The translations under genes and the position numbers were made by a program. A model generated the notes under the pieces. The model had not been told where the DNA came from, did no database searches, and worked only from the letters and a program-made list of their open reading frames with translations. Shown here piece by piece: positions 36,604 through 45,327 of a DNA stretch of 64,000 bases. Location of the stretch: NCBI GenBank assembly GCA_032122355.1, contig JAUMCS010000038.1, positions 1 to 64,000 of the forward strand. The letters are read 5' to 3'. Numbering within the stretch: the first letter of the stretch is position 1; each line of letters starts with the position of its first letter. This DNA is from RFTU01 sp032122355. GTDB lineage: Bacteria > Pseudomonadota > Gammaproteobacteria > Burkholderiales > Burkholderiaceae_C.

Positions 36604-37378
36604 TTTTATAATTTGATGGAATATATTTCAAATACAAATCCTGTATTCTTTTGTTTATATTAGAATCAGATAAGTCCCACTGCTTATTATTTAAATACAA
36701 CATTCCAAACATAGCAGAAAAGGCAAATAAAGCTACTATGCCTGTATAGTATCGAAAGCCTTTAACTCTCTTCTTACTAAAAGATATCGGTTGATCGTTT
36801 TTACTACCTATAGCTAGCTTTTGGTTATTAATATCAGGGGCTATAGAATTTAGATCATCATAAAGACTGTTTAAGTACTCTAAATCTTCATCGCTATCAC
36901 GACGAAACAAATATCCTCTATACCCTAATGATATCATTTTCAGGTAAACACCCAATAACTCAGATGTTGTTTCAGAATCAAGAAGATAATTTATGTGTTC
37001 GAAAATCTTTTCACCAGATTCTCTTGTTCCAAACAAATGGTACTCAATAGCTCCTGAGTGCCTAAATTCTTTATCGCTCTTGAGATATCTAATTAACATC
37101 TCATCAGACCATGCCGCTAATGCATAGGCAAAAGGATTTGAATTGTCTAGAAATTGATATCGTTGTTTGCCAGCAGACAGCTTTTCAATCACCTGAATGG
37201 TATTATTAATGAACAAATCAATCTTATCATCACCGATGAGATCTAAGGATGAGCCCAACTGCTTAGTAGGTGAATCATGAGCTCTGGAAATAGTCTGAAC
37301 TAGATCTATAAGTTGTAGCTGAAAGCTGGTTACAAATCCATCGAAGATAGATGTAAGCGATGTGCTAGTTTTCATCAA
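36593..37378 (-). CDS. tssL: TssL/DotU, type VI membrane complex protein
   Basis: A 261-residue tail-anchored protein. The cytoplasmic DotU domain has FAYALAAWSDEMLIRY, EYHLFGTRESGEKIFEHINY and LLGVYLKMISLGYRGYLF. One C-terminal membrane span (YTGIVALFAFSAMFGMLYL) ends near residue 240, leaving a short periplasmic tail. No OmpA-type peptidoglycan-binding domain is fused. It abuts tssK directly. Confidence 0.93.
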   Translation of the reverse strand: MMKTSTSLTSIFDGFVTSFQLQLIDLVQTISRAHDSPTKQLGSSLDLIGDDKIDLFINNTIQVIEKLSAGKQRYQFLDNSNPFAYALAAWSDEMLIRYLKSDKEFRHSGAIEYHLFGTRESGEKIFEHINYLLDSETTSELLGVYLKMISLGYRGYLFRRDSDEDLEYLNSLYDDLNSIAPDINNQKLAIGSKNDQPISFSKKRVKGFRYYTGIVALFAFSAMFGMLYLNNKQWDLSDSNINKRIQDLYLKYIPSNYKNDS

Positions 37379-38716
37379 CTACTCCACCTCCATTATCATC
37401 TCAATACTACTAACTATGCTTAAGGTTCTTAAACTTGGGCGTTCAATAACCAGTTGTTGTGAACCCGAGGATGTATAGGGAATCTCAATTTCAACTTCAA
37501 ATGCAATATAGTTGCGGTAATCCTCTGATGATACTACAAATTGAGGATTTCTCAGGATGACTCTTTGTAAACCCTTAACCCTAGTTTCTCTACATTTATT
37601 GTAGTCAGACTCCCAACATATGAGAACTTTTTCAACCCATGTTGATACAGTATTTATTGAAGTATTATCATAGTATACACAAAAAATTAATCTTTGCTTT
37701 AAATTCCCATCAACTGTAAAGACCCAGTAGCTGTCTTTTGGAGTCCCAGGTAATCTCTTCCAAACGGTTTTATTTGATTCATAAGATCCGACTATGTGAT
37801 CAACCAAACCTACTAAACTCATAATGGAATTGAATGGATCCTCGTGATCATAAATAGGAACCGATTTCGGGATCTTTGCGTTAAAGGCCAAAATAGACCC
37901 AACTAATGATAGTAAAGTATTATACACTTCCGAAAGCGACATACTTCTTGATGCCAAACCGCCTTCTAATCTCATGAGATGGGGCAAAATAGACGAAATA
38001 AAAATGACTAGATTATTGTTATAATCTTTATTAATCTTATTAGGATAAGGCTCGACCGAGAGCAGAAATAGTTGGTTTCTCACCCTTTTTGTAAGGTCAG
38101 TAATATTATCCCAAAGCTTACTGTTTACTATTATTAAAGGGCAAGCAGGGTGATAGTCTGTTGAAATTACTGATAAATTCTGATAGTTGATTTCAATAAA
38201 TGGTATATGTAAATTCTTGGAATCTTTAGGATTATAAATATCAACTGTTATTTTAGGCCTTTTAAAAAAAATGTCTATGGGGTCCTCTGCCCCGAAACTA
38301 TCATAACATTCAATTGGCCCGCTTAATTCAAAAGAACCTGAACTATTTTTCATGTTATTCAAGGTGCGTTCGATTTTGAGTGAGTATCTAATCAATGAAC
38401 CATCTTCTGCAACCAGATCATAATCAGGGATATCATTTTCCTCAACAGTGAATATGACACCATTACTGAAAATACCAGAAGCATGTAGTATTCTGAGTTT
38501 TCTTTGGCTTAATGCTAATTTGTCAAGCGAAAGACTATGCAAGCCCCAAAAAAAATGAGTGCTTGCATAAGATGTCTGCCAAATTGCTTGAAGAAGAGAT
38601 TGATCAGAAACTTGAAAATGTTGTGGCATTAGTTGTAAACCTTGTGTCCACGCCACACCCCCCTGAATATTTTTCTGATCTTTTGCTGAATTAGGTCTGT
38701 TATCAAAGTTTAACAT
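37379..38716 (-). CDS. tssK: TssK, type VI baseplate-membrane connector
   Basis: A 445-residue protein with the TssK N-terminal signature VAWTQGLQLMPQHFQVSDQ and the central LPHLMRLEGGLASRSMSLSE-type helix. It ends in the usual C-terminal head region (NPQFVVSSEDYRNYIAFEVE). TssK trimers join the baseplate wedges to TssL/TssM. The ATG is 4 bp after the tssJ stop. No obvious Shine-Dalgarno is present, so translation may be coupled to tssJ. Confidence 0.93.
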   Translation of the reverse strand: MLNFDNRPNSAKDQKNIQGGVAWTQGLQLMPQHFQVSDQSLLQAIWQTSYASTHFFWGLHSLSLDKLALSQRKLRILHASGIFSNGVIFTVEENDIPDYDLVAEDGSLIRYSLKIERTLNNMKNSSGSFELSGPIECYDSFGAEDPIDIFFKRPKITVDIYNPKDSKNLHIPFIEINYQNLSVISTDYHPACPLIIVNSKLWDNITDLTKRVRNQLFLLSVEPYPNKINKDYNNNLVIFISSILPHLMRLEGGLASRSMSLSEVYNTLLSLVGSILAFNAKIPKSVPIYDHEDPFNSIMSLVGLVDHIVGSYESNKTVWKRLPGTPKDSYWVFTVDGNLKQRLIFCVYYDNTSINTVSTWVEKVLICWESDYNKCRETRVKGLQRVILRNPQFVVSSEDYRNYIAFEVEIEIPYTSSGSQQLVIERPSLRTLSIVSSIEMIMEVE

Positions 38717-38720
38717 AATC

Positions 38721-39266
38721 TTAGTAATTTAACAAGAAACTATTACGCTTCATGACAATTGTCATTTCCTTAACGTCCGATATAGATCTTCGGTTAGTAA
38801 AAGAGTTATTGTAGTTGGCAAATATTATGGTGCAAATGTAGTTATCATTACTTTTCTGTAATTCTTGATTAGACAACCGCTGTGAGGGTATCATCTCCCA
38901 TGATGAGATTTGAATTTCTTTACGAAACTGATTCAATATATCTTGTTTCTGTGTAAACCATTGATTAGCAGTTAAATCTTCAAGTATTTTTTTTGCCTCA
39001 TCTGAATACACTAACAACAGATCTAAAGCAACCGGTGAACTTTCATTCATGTCTGCAGTTGTTGTTATCGTGACCGTTCTGAGTTCTTGAATCGGTAACA
39101 ATGTACTCTTTACACTTGAATATAAGGCTTGAAGTTTACCAGCAGAAACGCAACCTGCGCAAATGGAGAACACGTGAGAAACGAGAATAATCTTAGCTAG
39201 AGATCTTCCTGATTTAGATAAAAATATTATCTCAACAAGTTTTAACCAAAATATCGGAACCATCAT
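38721..39266 (-). CDS. tssJ: TssJ, type VI outer-membrane lipoprotein
   Basis: A 181-residue TssJ-type lipoprotein. A basic, hydrophobic N-terminus (SLAKIILVSHVFSICAGC) ends in a lipobox-like CAGC, with the lipidated Cys near residue 39. The mature part has TVTITTTADMNESSPVALDL, matching the transthyretin-like TssJ fold, and EMIPSQRLSNQ. Start 39266 is chosen because GAGG lies 6 bp upstream; this gives an unusually long leader and a 35-bp overlap with tssH. A later non-ATG start would give a more ordinary signal peptide. The lipobox is not classical (Cys rather than Leu at -3). Confidence 0.8.
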   Translation of the reverse strand: MMVPIFWLKLVEIIFLSKSGRSLAKIILVSHVFSICAGCVSAGKLQALYSSVKSTLLPIQELRTVTITTTADMNESSPVALDLLLVYSDEAKKILEDLTANQWFTQKQDILNQFRKEIQISSWEMIPSQRLSNQELQKSNDNYICTIIFANYNNSFTNRRSISDVKEMTIVMKRNSFLLNY

Positions 39267-41682
39267 ATTCAACCTCAATATTTGACATCGAATCATCTGA
39301 AGCCATGATGCTCAATATCATCTCACTAATTTTTTTCTCTATGTTTTGTGTAATCAAACGTTGCACAATCCTACCACCTTCAGGGCTGTTATAAGCCATT
39401 TCGGCAATGAATCTACTGATTCTCTCACCTATAACAAGATTTCGCTTATGCACATTATTGAATCTTTCAGCTAATTTGTTCAATTTCATAGTAGCTAAAA
39501 GCATGAGCTCATCGAGGTCAAGTGTTCTAAACTGAACTACCTCCACTCTACCGAGTAGAGCTTGTGAGAAGCATGTATCTAGATCAAGTGATTTTAAAGA
39601 TCTATCGAGCGAATCCTTACTTCTATCATACAGGCCGATATCAAATCCAGCATTTGAAGTTAACAAGATAAGAGTAGAAGTAAAATCAATAAACACACCC
39701 TCTGAATCCTCTATGAAACCCTTATCAAAAATTTGTAAAAAAAGGTTTTGAACATCGGGATGAGCTTTCTCAAATTCGTCAAGTAATAAAAGTCCATATG
39801 GTCTTCTTCTGATAGCCTCTGTGAGAACACCTCCTTGCCCATAGCCCACATACCCTGCTGGAGCTCCCTTTAATTTGGATACGGTGTGAGCCTCCTGGTA
39901 TTCACTCATATTAATGCTTGTGATAGAGTCCTTACCAAAAAATAGTTCAGCAATAGCGTGAGCAGTCTCAGTTTTACCTACACCGGTTGGCCCAGTAAGC
40001 ATAAAAACCCCAATGGGTTTCTCTGTATCTGCTATGCCTGCACTATATGTTCGTATTTTGTTAACAATTACCTCGATTTGCTCAACTTGACCAATGATGC
40101 GGTCTTTAAGTTGTGTTTCAAGTAAACGGATTCGATCAGATTGTCCTGAATTAATTTGCTCTATAGGTACGCCCGTCCAACTACATATGATAGACGCAAT
40201 ATCAGTTTGATTTACAAGAATACTTTCTTCATGCTCTTTAATTTCCAACCCCTTTAACTCATCATTGATCTTGATAATCTGCGATTTGTTTTGTAGTAGG
40301 TCATTTTCAAAATGCTTCAAACCTAAATCTATGTCTTTACTTATATTTTCGCACCGTTTCTCAATTAATTTTCTTTGCTCATTGAGATGATTTATCTTTG
40401 TAAGTCTTGAAGATCTTTCAGAGTTTCTTCTTGCGCATGCAGTATCTAATAAGGAAATTGCTTTGTCAGGTAGTTGACGGGAAGGCAAGTAGCGGACTGA
40501 ACATTCAATGGCTGATCTCATTGCCTGATATGTAATCTTAACTGAATGATGCTGCTCAAGAGTTTCAGAAATGGATGTTAATATATCCAATGTATCTTCT
40601 TCACTGGCTTCATTTACCTTTATTAGTTGGAATCTGCGTGTTAATGCCGGGTCTTTTTCAATGAATTTCTTATACTCTGCCCATGTCGTTGCACCAATTA
40701 TGCGAAATTTCCCCCTGCTTAATTCAGGTTTAATGAGATTAGCTATATCCATGTTGTCTGATGTTGATGCCGAACCCATGAAGGCGTGTATCTCATCAAC
40801 AAATAATACAATTGGTTGTGGGCAGGTTGTAATCTCAAGCATAATTGACTTAAGCCTAGACTCAAGCTCACCCTTTTGTGAAGCACCTGCTTTTAAGCCT
40901 CCTATGTCTAAAACACGAATGGAGACATCTCTAAGCATCTCTGGGACATTTCCTGCCGCAATTTTGAGTGATAATGCTTCTACAATGGCGGTTTTTCCAA
41001 CACCAGCTTCACCAACTAAAATAGGGTTATTCTGCCTCCTTCTGATTAAACATTCAACAACCTGTTCTACTTCATGATATCTACCAACCACAGGCTCGAT
41101 TTTACCCTCCTTAGCCTTTGATGATAAATCATCAGTAAATCTTGCTAAGAAAGGAAGATCATGTAGCTGACTTGGTTCTGAATAATTCGAGAAGTTTGTA
41201 CTACCGAGTGAGATATCTGATTCTGATATTGAATTTATTTTAGCAAGAATATCTGGACAGGATTTTCGTAAGAAAACCTTTAACTCGTCATCCTTTAAAA
41301 TATTTGCAACGATCATATCTATGTTAATGATAGGGTTACCTGATGATGCCAAAGATGCCAATACAAATGAATTTTTGAGTAATTCTACTAATTTTTCAGA
41401 GAAAAAAGGTGTAATACCATTTATAGATGGCATCGATTTTAGAATCGTTTTTATTTTGATACTTAAATACTCTTGCTCCTCACTGTTCAAACCAAATAAA
41501 TTCGTTGATTCAGCTACGGGATTCTGCAATAGAACCAACAAGAAATGATACAAACTTAATTGTTCATGATGCATGCTATAAGCAAGTTCAGCTGCCTCAC
41601 TCAAGTATTTGGAACACACAGCATCTAATCTTTTGATTATGGGTCTTAGTGTTGAAATGTTGTTATGTGTTTGCGATACCAT
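39232..41682 (-). CDS. tssH: TssH/ClpV, type VI sheath-recycling AAA+ ATPase
   Basis: An 816-residue ClpB-like ATPase that disassembles the contracted TssBC sheath. It has an N-terminal Clp-N domain (AAELAYSMHHEQLSLYHFLL). AAA1 has Walker A LVGEAGVGKTA near residue 222 and Walker B VLFVDEIHAFMG. A short coiled-coil middle domain follows (NEQRKLIEKRCENISKDI). AAA2 has LTGPTGVGKTE and LLLDEFEKAH, and a C-terminal small domain (SPEGGRIVQRLITQNIE) ends the protein. All catalytic motifs are intact. It lies 9 bp downstream of tssG. Confidence 0.95.
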   Translation of the reverse strand: MVSQTHNNISTLRPIIKRLDAVCSKYLSEAAELAYSMHHEQLSLYHFLLVLLQNPVAESTNLFGLNSEEQEYLSIKIKTILKSMPSINGITPFFSEKLVELLKNSFVLASLASSGNPIINIDMIVANILKDDELKVFLRKSCPDILAKINSISESDISLGSTNFSNYSEPSQLHDLPFLARFTDDLSSKAKEGKIEPVVGRYHEVEQVVECLIRRRQNNPILVGEAGVGKTAIVEALSLKIAAGNVPEMLRDVSIRVLDIGGLKAGASQKGELESRLKSIMLEITTCPQPIVLFVDEIHAFMGSASTSDNMDIANLIKPELSRGKFRIIGATTWAEYKKFIEKDPALTRRFQLIKVNEASEEDTLDILTSISETLEQHHSVKITYQAMRSAIECSVRYLPSRQLPDKAISLLDTACARRNSERSSRLTKINHLNEQRKLIEKRCENISKDIDLGLKHFENDLLQNKSQIIKINDELKGLEIKEHEESILVNQTDIASIICSWTGVPIEQINSGQSDRIRLLETQLKDRIIGQVEQIEVIVNKIRTYSAGIADTEKPIGVFMLTGPTGVGKTETAHAIAELFFGKDSITSINMSEYQEAHTVSKLKGAPAGYVGYGQGGVLTEAIRRRPYGLLLLDEFEKAHPDVQNLFLQIFDKGFIEDSEGVFIDFTSTLILLTSNAGFDIGLYDRSKDSLDRSLKSLDLDTCFSQALLGRVEVVQFRTLDLDELMLLATMKLNKLAERFNNVHKRNLVIGERISRFIAEMAYNSPEGGRIVQRLITQNIEKKISEMILSIMASDDSMSNIEVEYDGSDILVKTC

Positions 41683-41691
41683 CAGTAACTC

Positions 41692-42588
41692 CTATAAGAT
41701 ATACGATATTGATAAATTTGAATGACTACTCAAATGAGCGTACTTTCCTAGTATACAGTACTGAGTACCTAAGCATCCATCTTCCGGCTCACCTGGAAAC
41801 TTAACATTGATCCGGTTGAAGCCTTTAAGACCTAACTTAACTTCTGCAACAAGATTATTCCTATCCTTTATTTTTGAAATGATTGTAGATATGTATGTAC
41901 TGTTTTTCCTTATATCGTTTTGATTATTTAGTTTAATTTTGTAGATCGAACCCAGCTTCATAGGAATACTTGAACCAATTGAGAATCTCGAACCCAAATG
42001 TTTCATGCCCGAAATAATAGCATAATTCTTATTGCTGATTCTAACTTTTATAAGATTTTCATTTATAAACAAATCATAACCTGTTAAGCTATTATTTTTA
42101 TCAACAAATTGTGACGGGTTCCCCTTCTTTTGCATGTGCAGTAAACTAGTTTTTGAGAACTGCCTTATTACTGAGCCAATCATCTTTGAGGCTTGGATAT
42201 TGTGAAGAAGGAAACGTGCATTCGAGGTATAAGATTTAGCCAATATATCTAACTCCCAGAATCTTTTATTTAGAACATCTATCCAGTTAGCAAAGATATC
42301 TTCTTTATGATTTAAATTACTATTAATAAAGGTCCAAGGCAATAGCCCATCAAGACCTAAGAAGGTTAAACGAGAAACACATATTTTTTTTTTCAACTGG
42401 TTGAATTCTAGAACTTTGTAATCGCCACCCTTAAAACAAAGGCTTTTGTCAGAGAATAATTCCCATGTATCATCAAATCTAGCAGTTCTTTTGAGAAACT
42501 TATCTATATCATTACTCATTAATAGATATATCTGATCAGCAAAGCTTAATTCATTGCTTATGAGTGAATTATAATTTCTGTCTATCAT
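41692..42588 (-). CDS. tssG: TssG, type VI baseplate protein
   Basis: A 298-residue TssG. Typical parts are VSRLTFLGLDGLLPWTFINS (the GLxGxxGPLP-like segment) and NKRFWELDILAKS. The C-terminal half has GSRFSIGSSI and an end motif LSSHSNLSISYIL. Start 42588 has AGGGAG about 7 bp upstream; an in-frame ATG twelve codons earlier would overlap tssF. TssG joins two TssF and one TssE in each baseplate wedge. Confidence 0.88.
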   Translation of the reverse strand: MIDRNYNSLISNELSFADQIYLLMSNDIDKFLKRTARFDDTWELFSDKSLCFKGGDYKVLEFNQLKKKICVSRLTFLGLDGLLPWTFINSNLNHKEDIFANWIDVLNKRFWELDILAKSYTSNARFLLHNIQASKMIGSVIRQFSKTSLLHMQKKGNPSQFVDKNNSLTGYDLFINENLIKVRISNKNYAIISGMKHLGSRFSIGSSIPMKLGSIYKIKLNNQNDIRKNSTYISTIISKIKDRNNLVAEVKLGLKGFNRINVKFPGEPEDGCLGTQYCILGKYAHLSSHSNLSISYIL

Positions 42589-42599
42589 TAGAAACTCCC

Positions 42600-44333
42600 T
42601 CATTCTAAATTTTTTGAAGCCCAATCTTTTTCATATTTAAATGATATACAGTATGGCATCTCTCCCTCATGAAAAATTTTTACCGCCTCACCTAAATATC
42701 TTGATAAAATAAATCCAATACCATTATGTTCACTACTGCCGTCAAGAATAATATTATAGTTCCTGACTAAGCGATAGGTCCCATATGGGATATTCGCATC
42801 TGCTTCCGCTTTAAATTCATCTTTTATATCCAAAATGTTCTTTTTAAAAAGATGTGCCAATTCATCATCACAATCAACATATAAATGTAATGCGTAGTTT
42901 AATTTATCGATCAATACTTTCTCTTTACTATTTACAAACGAGATAAACCTATCAAACACATCAAAATAATCCTTTTCGGAGTGTAATCCTGATTTATACT
43001 TCGTGAACTCACCTACTAACTCACCAGATATCTCATCATTCTCACATACAAAAACTTCTCCAATACTCAACTTTTCAGGGATATCACAGTTACAAGCACT
43101 GCAATTTATCTTAATATAGGTATTTTTATGACCGGCCTTAAAATTGATCAATCTTATACCCTTACTTGCATATGAATAACTAGAAAGAGGCTTTAATCTG
43201 GAGAAGTCCTGCCAGTATGTCCACTTGTTATCTATACCATTCATAAAGGCATCTTCAACATTTAGTAAAGGTGATTCCACACCATCTTTCATCAATGTTA
43301 CTTCATTAATTTGAACTACATCCCAGATCATCTCCGAATCATTTGGTCTAGGTATCATTACTTCACTTTTAGCCTCACTCACAGGCACGAATATGTTTGA
43401 TATTTGATATTCATTTGTAATAATGAACGTATTTATCATCAATACCGATGATAAATAACTCTTTTCTTCCGAACTAAGAGAATCAATTTCTAAAGATAGA
43501 ACAATGCCTTTCAGAGCACTGACAACGGGTACACCCTTTAGCGTAAAGAACAGAATAGTATCACGAAATGAACTTAATTGATCCAACACCCTCCCAAAAC
43601 CCAACCATGTTTCTTCATAAGATCCAGTCAGAATACTATCAATTTCAAACAATAAGCTTTCTTTTCCTAGGACTGCAATTTTGTTTCCATTGTGTGTATA
43701 AATATCACATCGCCTGAAACCATTTGCAATCTTCTGGAGGTATTTATACCCTTTAATTCTTCCCCCAGAAATATAAAATCTCAAATCACATTTATCATTA
43801 ATATCTATTAAATCTTTAGCTGACCACTCTAAACAAATATTTAAATTATTACCATTCATTTCCAAGGATTTAGTACGCCATAAATCACTTATTTCATTCA
43901 CTTTCTCTTGCCTTATTGTATAGGGAACTATAACCTCATCTCTAATCGTTTGATAAATAGAAACTCCTTCTCTAGACTTATTTTTGAATCTTGAGTATTG
44001 TTTGATTTTCGGCAATTCTTTTCTTTTATGGCTCGCAGAATACTTTATATTCATGCTTACAAGTCCCGTACAGGGTTTCATTCTGATAATCTCAGGAGAC
44101 ACATGTCGCAAAACTAAACGAGCTAATTCTCTAGGCGCTGATTCTATTTCTGTTCTTATTCTAGATGATATATAAGCCATAGCCTCAACAAGGTATTGTA
44201 TATCTGGGTTCATCTCTCCTGCAGCACTCATTCCAAGTTTACTACCCAGCTCAGGATACTTCTTTGCAAACTCTCTTAATTCAAAACGAATTATCTGCAA
44301 CTCCTCCAGATATACATCAATTCCAGTATTCAT
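42600..44333 (-). CDS. tssF: TssF, type VI baseplate protein
   Basis: A 577-residue TssF. The N-terminus has YLEELQIIRFELREFAKKYP and DIQYLVEAMAYISSRIRTEI, the classic TssF opening. Then come LARLVLRHVSPEIIRMKPCT and, near the C-terminus, YGTYRLVRNYNIILDG-type sequence. It is shorter than many TssF proteins (about 600 residues) but covers the family end to end. It starts 3 bp after tssE. Confidence 0.93.
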   Translation of the reverse strand: MNTGIDVYLEELQIIRFELREFAKKYPELGSKLGMSAAGEMNPDIQYLVEAMAYISSRIRTEIESAPRELARLVLRHVSPEIIRMKPCTGLVSMNIKYSASHKRKELPKIKQYSRFKNKSREGVSIYQTIRDEVIVPYTIRQEKVNEISDLWRTKSLEMNGNNLNICLEWSAKDLIDINDKCDLRFYISGGRIKGYKYLQKIANGFRRCDIYTHNGNKIAVLGKESLLFEIDSILTGSYEETWLGFGRVLDQLSSFRDTILFFTLKGVPVVSALKGIVLSLEIDSLSSEEKSYLSSVLMINTFIITNEYQISNIFVPVSEAKSEVMIPRPNDSEMIWDVVQINEVTLMKDGVESPLLNVEDAFMNGIDNKWTYWQDFSRLKPLSSYSYASKGIRLINFKAGHKNTYIKINCSACNCDIPEKLSIGEVFVCENDEISGELVGEFTKYKSGLHSEKDYFDVFDRFISFVNSKEKVLIDKLNYALHLYVDCDDELAHLFKKNILDIKDEFKAEADANIPYGTYRLVRNYNIILDGSSEHNGIGFILSRYLGEAVKIFHEGEMPYCISFKYEKDWASKNLE

Positions 44334-44336
44334 ATC

Positions 44337-44729
44337 TTAACTTCGAATAATCGGGACCGAAAATGTAAGATCGGCTATCTTTTTATCACGCAAAATTGCA
44401 TTACCCTGTAAACTCACAAGGAAATTGTATTTTTCATCAGTATTATGCTTAATTTCTATAGCTCTGAGATGAAATCGAGGCTCAAAACTCTCTATTGCGT
44501 TTTGTATGCATCTTACGATAATTTTAATATCTGATGACTCAGATAGTGATAGATGCGATATATCAGGCAGCCCATAGCTCATAATATATTTTCTACCGCC
44601 ATGTATAAATTTGTTTAGTTCTTCAAAGTTTCTGGTATTTAATAGCCTGATTATGGATCGTATTATATGATTTACTTCTTCTTCGATTGAGTCGGATTTG
44701 GTCAATATTTCCGGAAAAACTTTCTCCAT
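44337..44729 (-). CDS. tssE: TssE, gp25-like baseplate protein
   Basis: A 130-residue gp25/lysozyme-like baseplate protein. Features are the N-terminal helix SIRRLLNTRN-like region (HIIRSIIRLLNTRNFEELNK), then SYGLPDISHLSLSES and IQNAIESFEPRFHLRAIEIK, which is the conserved IxxFEPRL segment. It links the inner tube, sheath and wedge. A perfect hairpin lies directly upstream, between it and hcp. Confidence 0.92.
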   Translation of the reverse strand: MEKVFPEILTKSDSIEEEVNHIIRSIIRLLNTRNFEELNKFIHGGRKYIMSYGLPDISHLSLSESSDIKIIVRCIQNAIESFEPRFHLRAIEIKHNTDEKYNFLVSLQGNAILRDKKIADLTFSVPIIRS

Positions 44730-44737
44730 AATAGTTT

Positions 44738-44768
44738 AACATGCCTCACAAAACTTGTGAGGCATGTT
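44738..44768 (-). promoter_or_regulatory. Perfect 14-bp hairpin between hcp and tssE
   Basis: The arms AACATGCCTCACAA (44738-44751) and TTGTGAGGCATGTT (44755-44768) are fully complementary around a 3-nt loop. The stem begins 15 nt after the hcp stop codon and ends 8 nt before the tssE start. No clean T-run follows on the transcribed strand, so it is more likely a partial terminator, or an RNA-stability or processing element, than a full stop. Such an element would favour high Hcp relative to the baseplate genes. Confidence 0.8.
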
Positions 44769-44783
44769 GATGTCAAGTTTTTA

Positions 44784-45287
44784 TTATGACTTGCGCGTCA
44801 AGTCACCCGTTTCTACTGATCCTTGCTGCATTCCCATTTCATCGAAGCTAGTCACTGTTAATTTAACAGATTTATAATCAAGCGTCATGGTGTACTTCAA
44901 TAAAATACCTGCACCTGATTGCTCTGAACTTTCTGCTAATGAATTCGTTAATTCTATTCCTGATACAAATGCATCTGTTAGGGTATAAAGAAGATAGGGC
45001 TCTTGCTTGCCACCACTCATTCTGGACCCTGTTAGTGTGACATTCCCCTCAAGCAACTTGCCATTATGGCACGCCTCTAACAGCTTTGGTATCGCTTTGG
45101 ACACGCCAAGTGTCAGCTTTAAATTTCCATGCTGTGCAGAGCCATAGGTCCTCAGACCTGAAGATGTTGGTTTGCCGGCTTCGTTCATAGGCATTCTCAC
45201 ACCATGGCTTGCATCGAATACTTCGATGCTTTCATCTTCCATCTCACCAGCTATACCATCGATTTTAAGTTTTAAAAACATAGCCAT
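44784..45287 (-). CDS. hcp: Hcp/TssD, type VI inner-tube protein
   Basis: A 167-residue Hcp that stacks as hexamers to form the expelled tube. It opens with MAMFLKLKIDGIAGEMED and shows SAQHGNLKLTLGVSKAIPKL and EPYLLYTLTDAFVSGIEL. AAGGA lies about 8 bp before the ATG. No C-terminal effector extension is present. Codon and base composition are closer to the flanking chromosome than those of the later genes in the locus. Confidence 0.95.
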   Translation of the reverse strand: MAMFLKLKIDGIAGEMEDESIEVFDASHGVRMPMNEAGKPTSSGLRTYGSAQHGNLKLTLGVSKAIPKLLEACHNGKLLEGNVTLTGSRMSGGKQEPYLLYTLTDAFVSGIELTNSLAESSEQSGAGILLKYTMTLDYKSVKLTVTSFDEMGMQQGSVETGDLTRKS

Positions 45288-45327
45288 TTTTTTATCCTTC
45301 AGTTAGATTAAATTGAATTAAACTCAG

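Noticed and set aside
40571..41077. Plus-strand 168-codon open frame inside tssH
   Set aside because: It is antisense to the well-supported AAA1 region of ClpV and its translation resembles no family.
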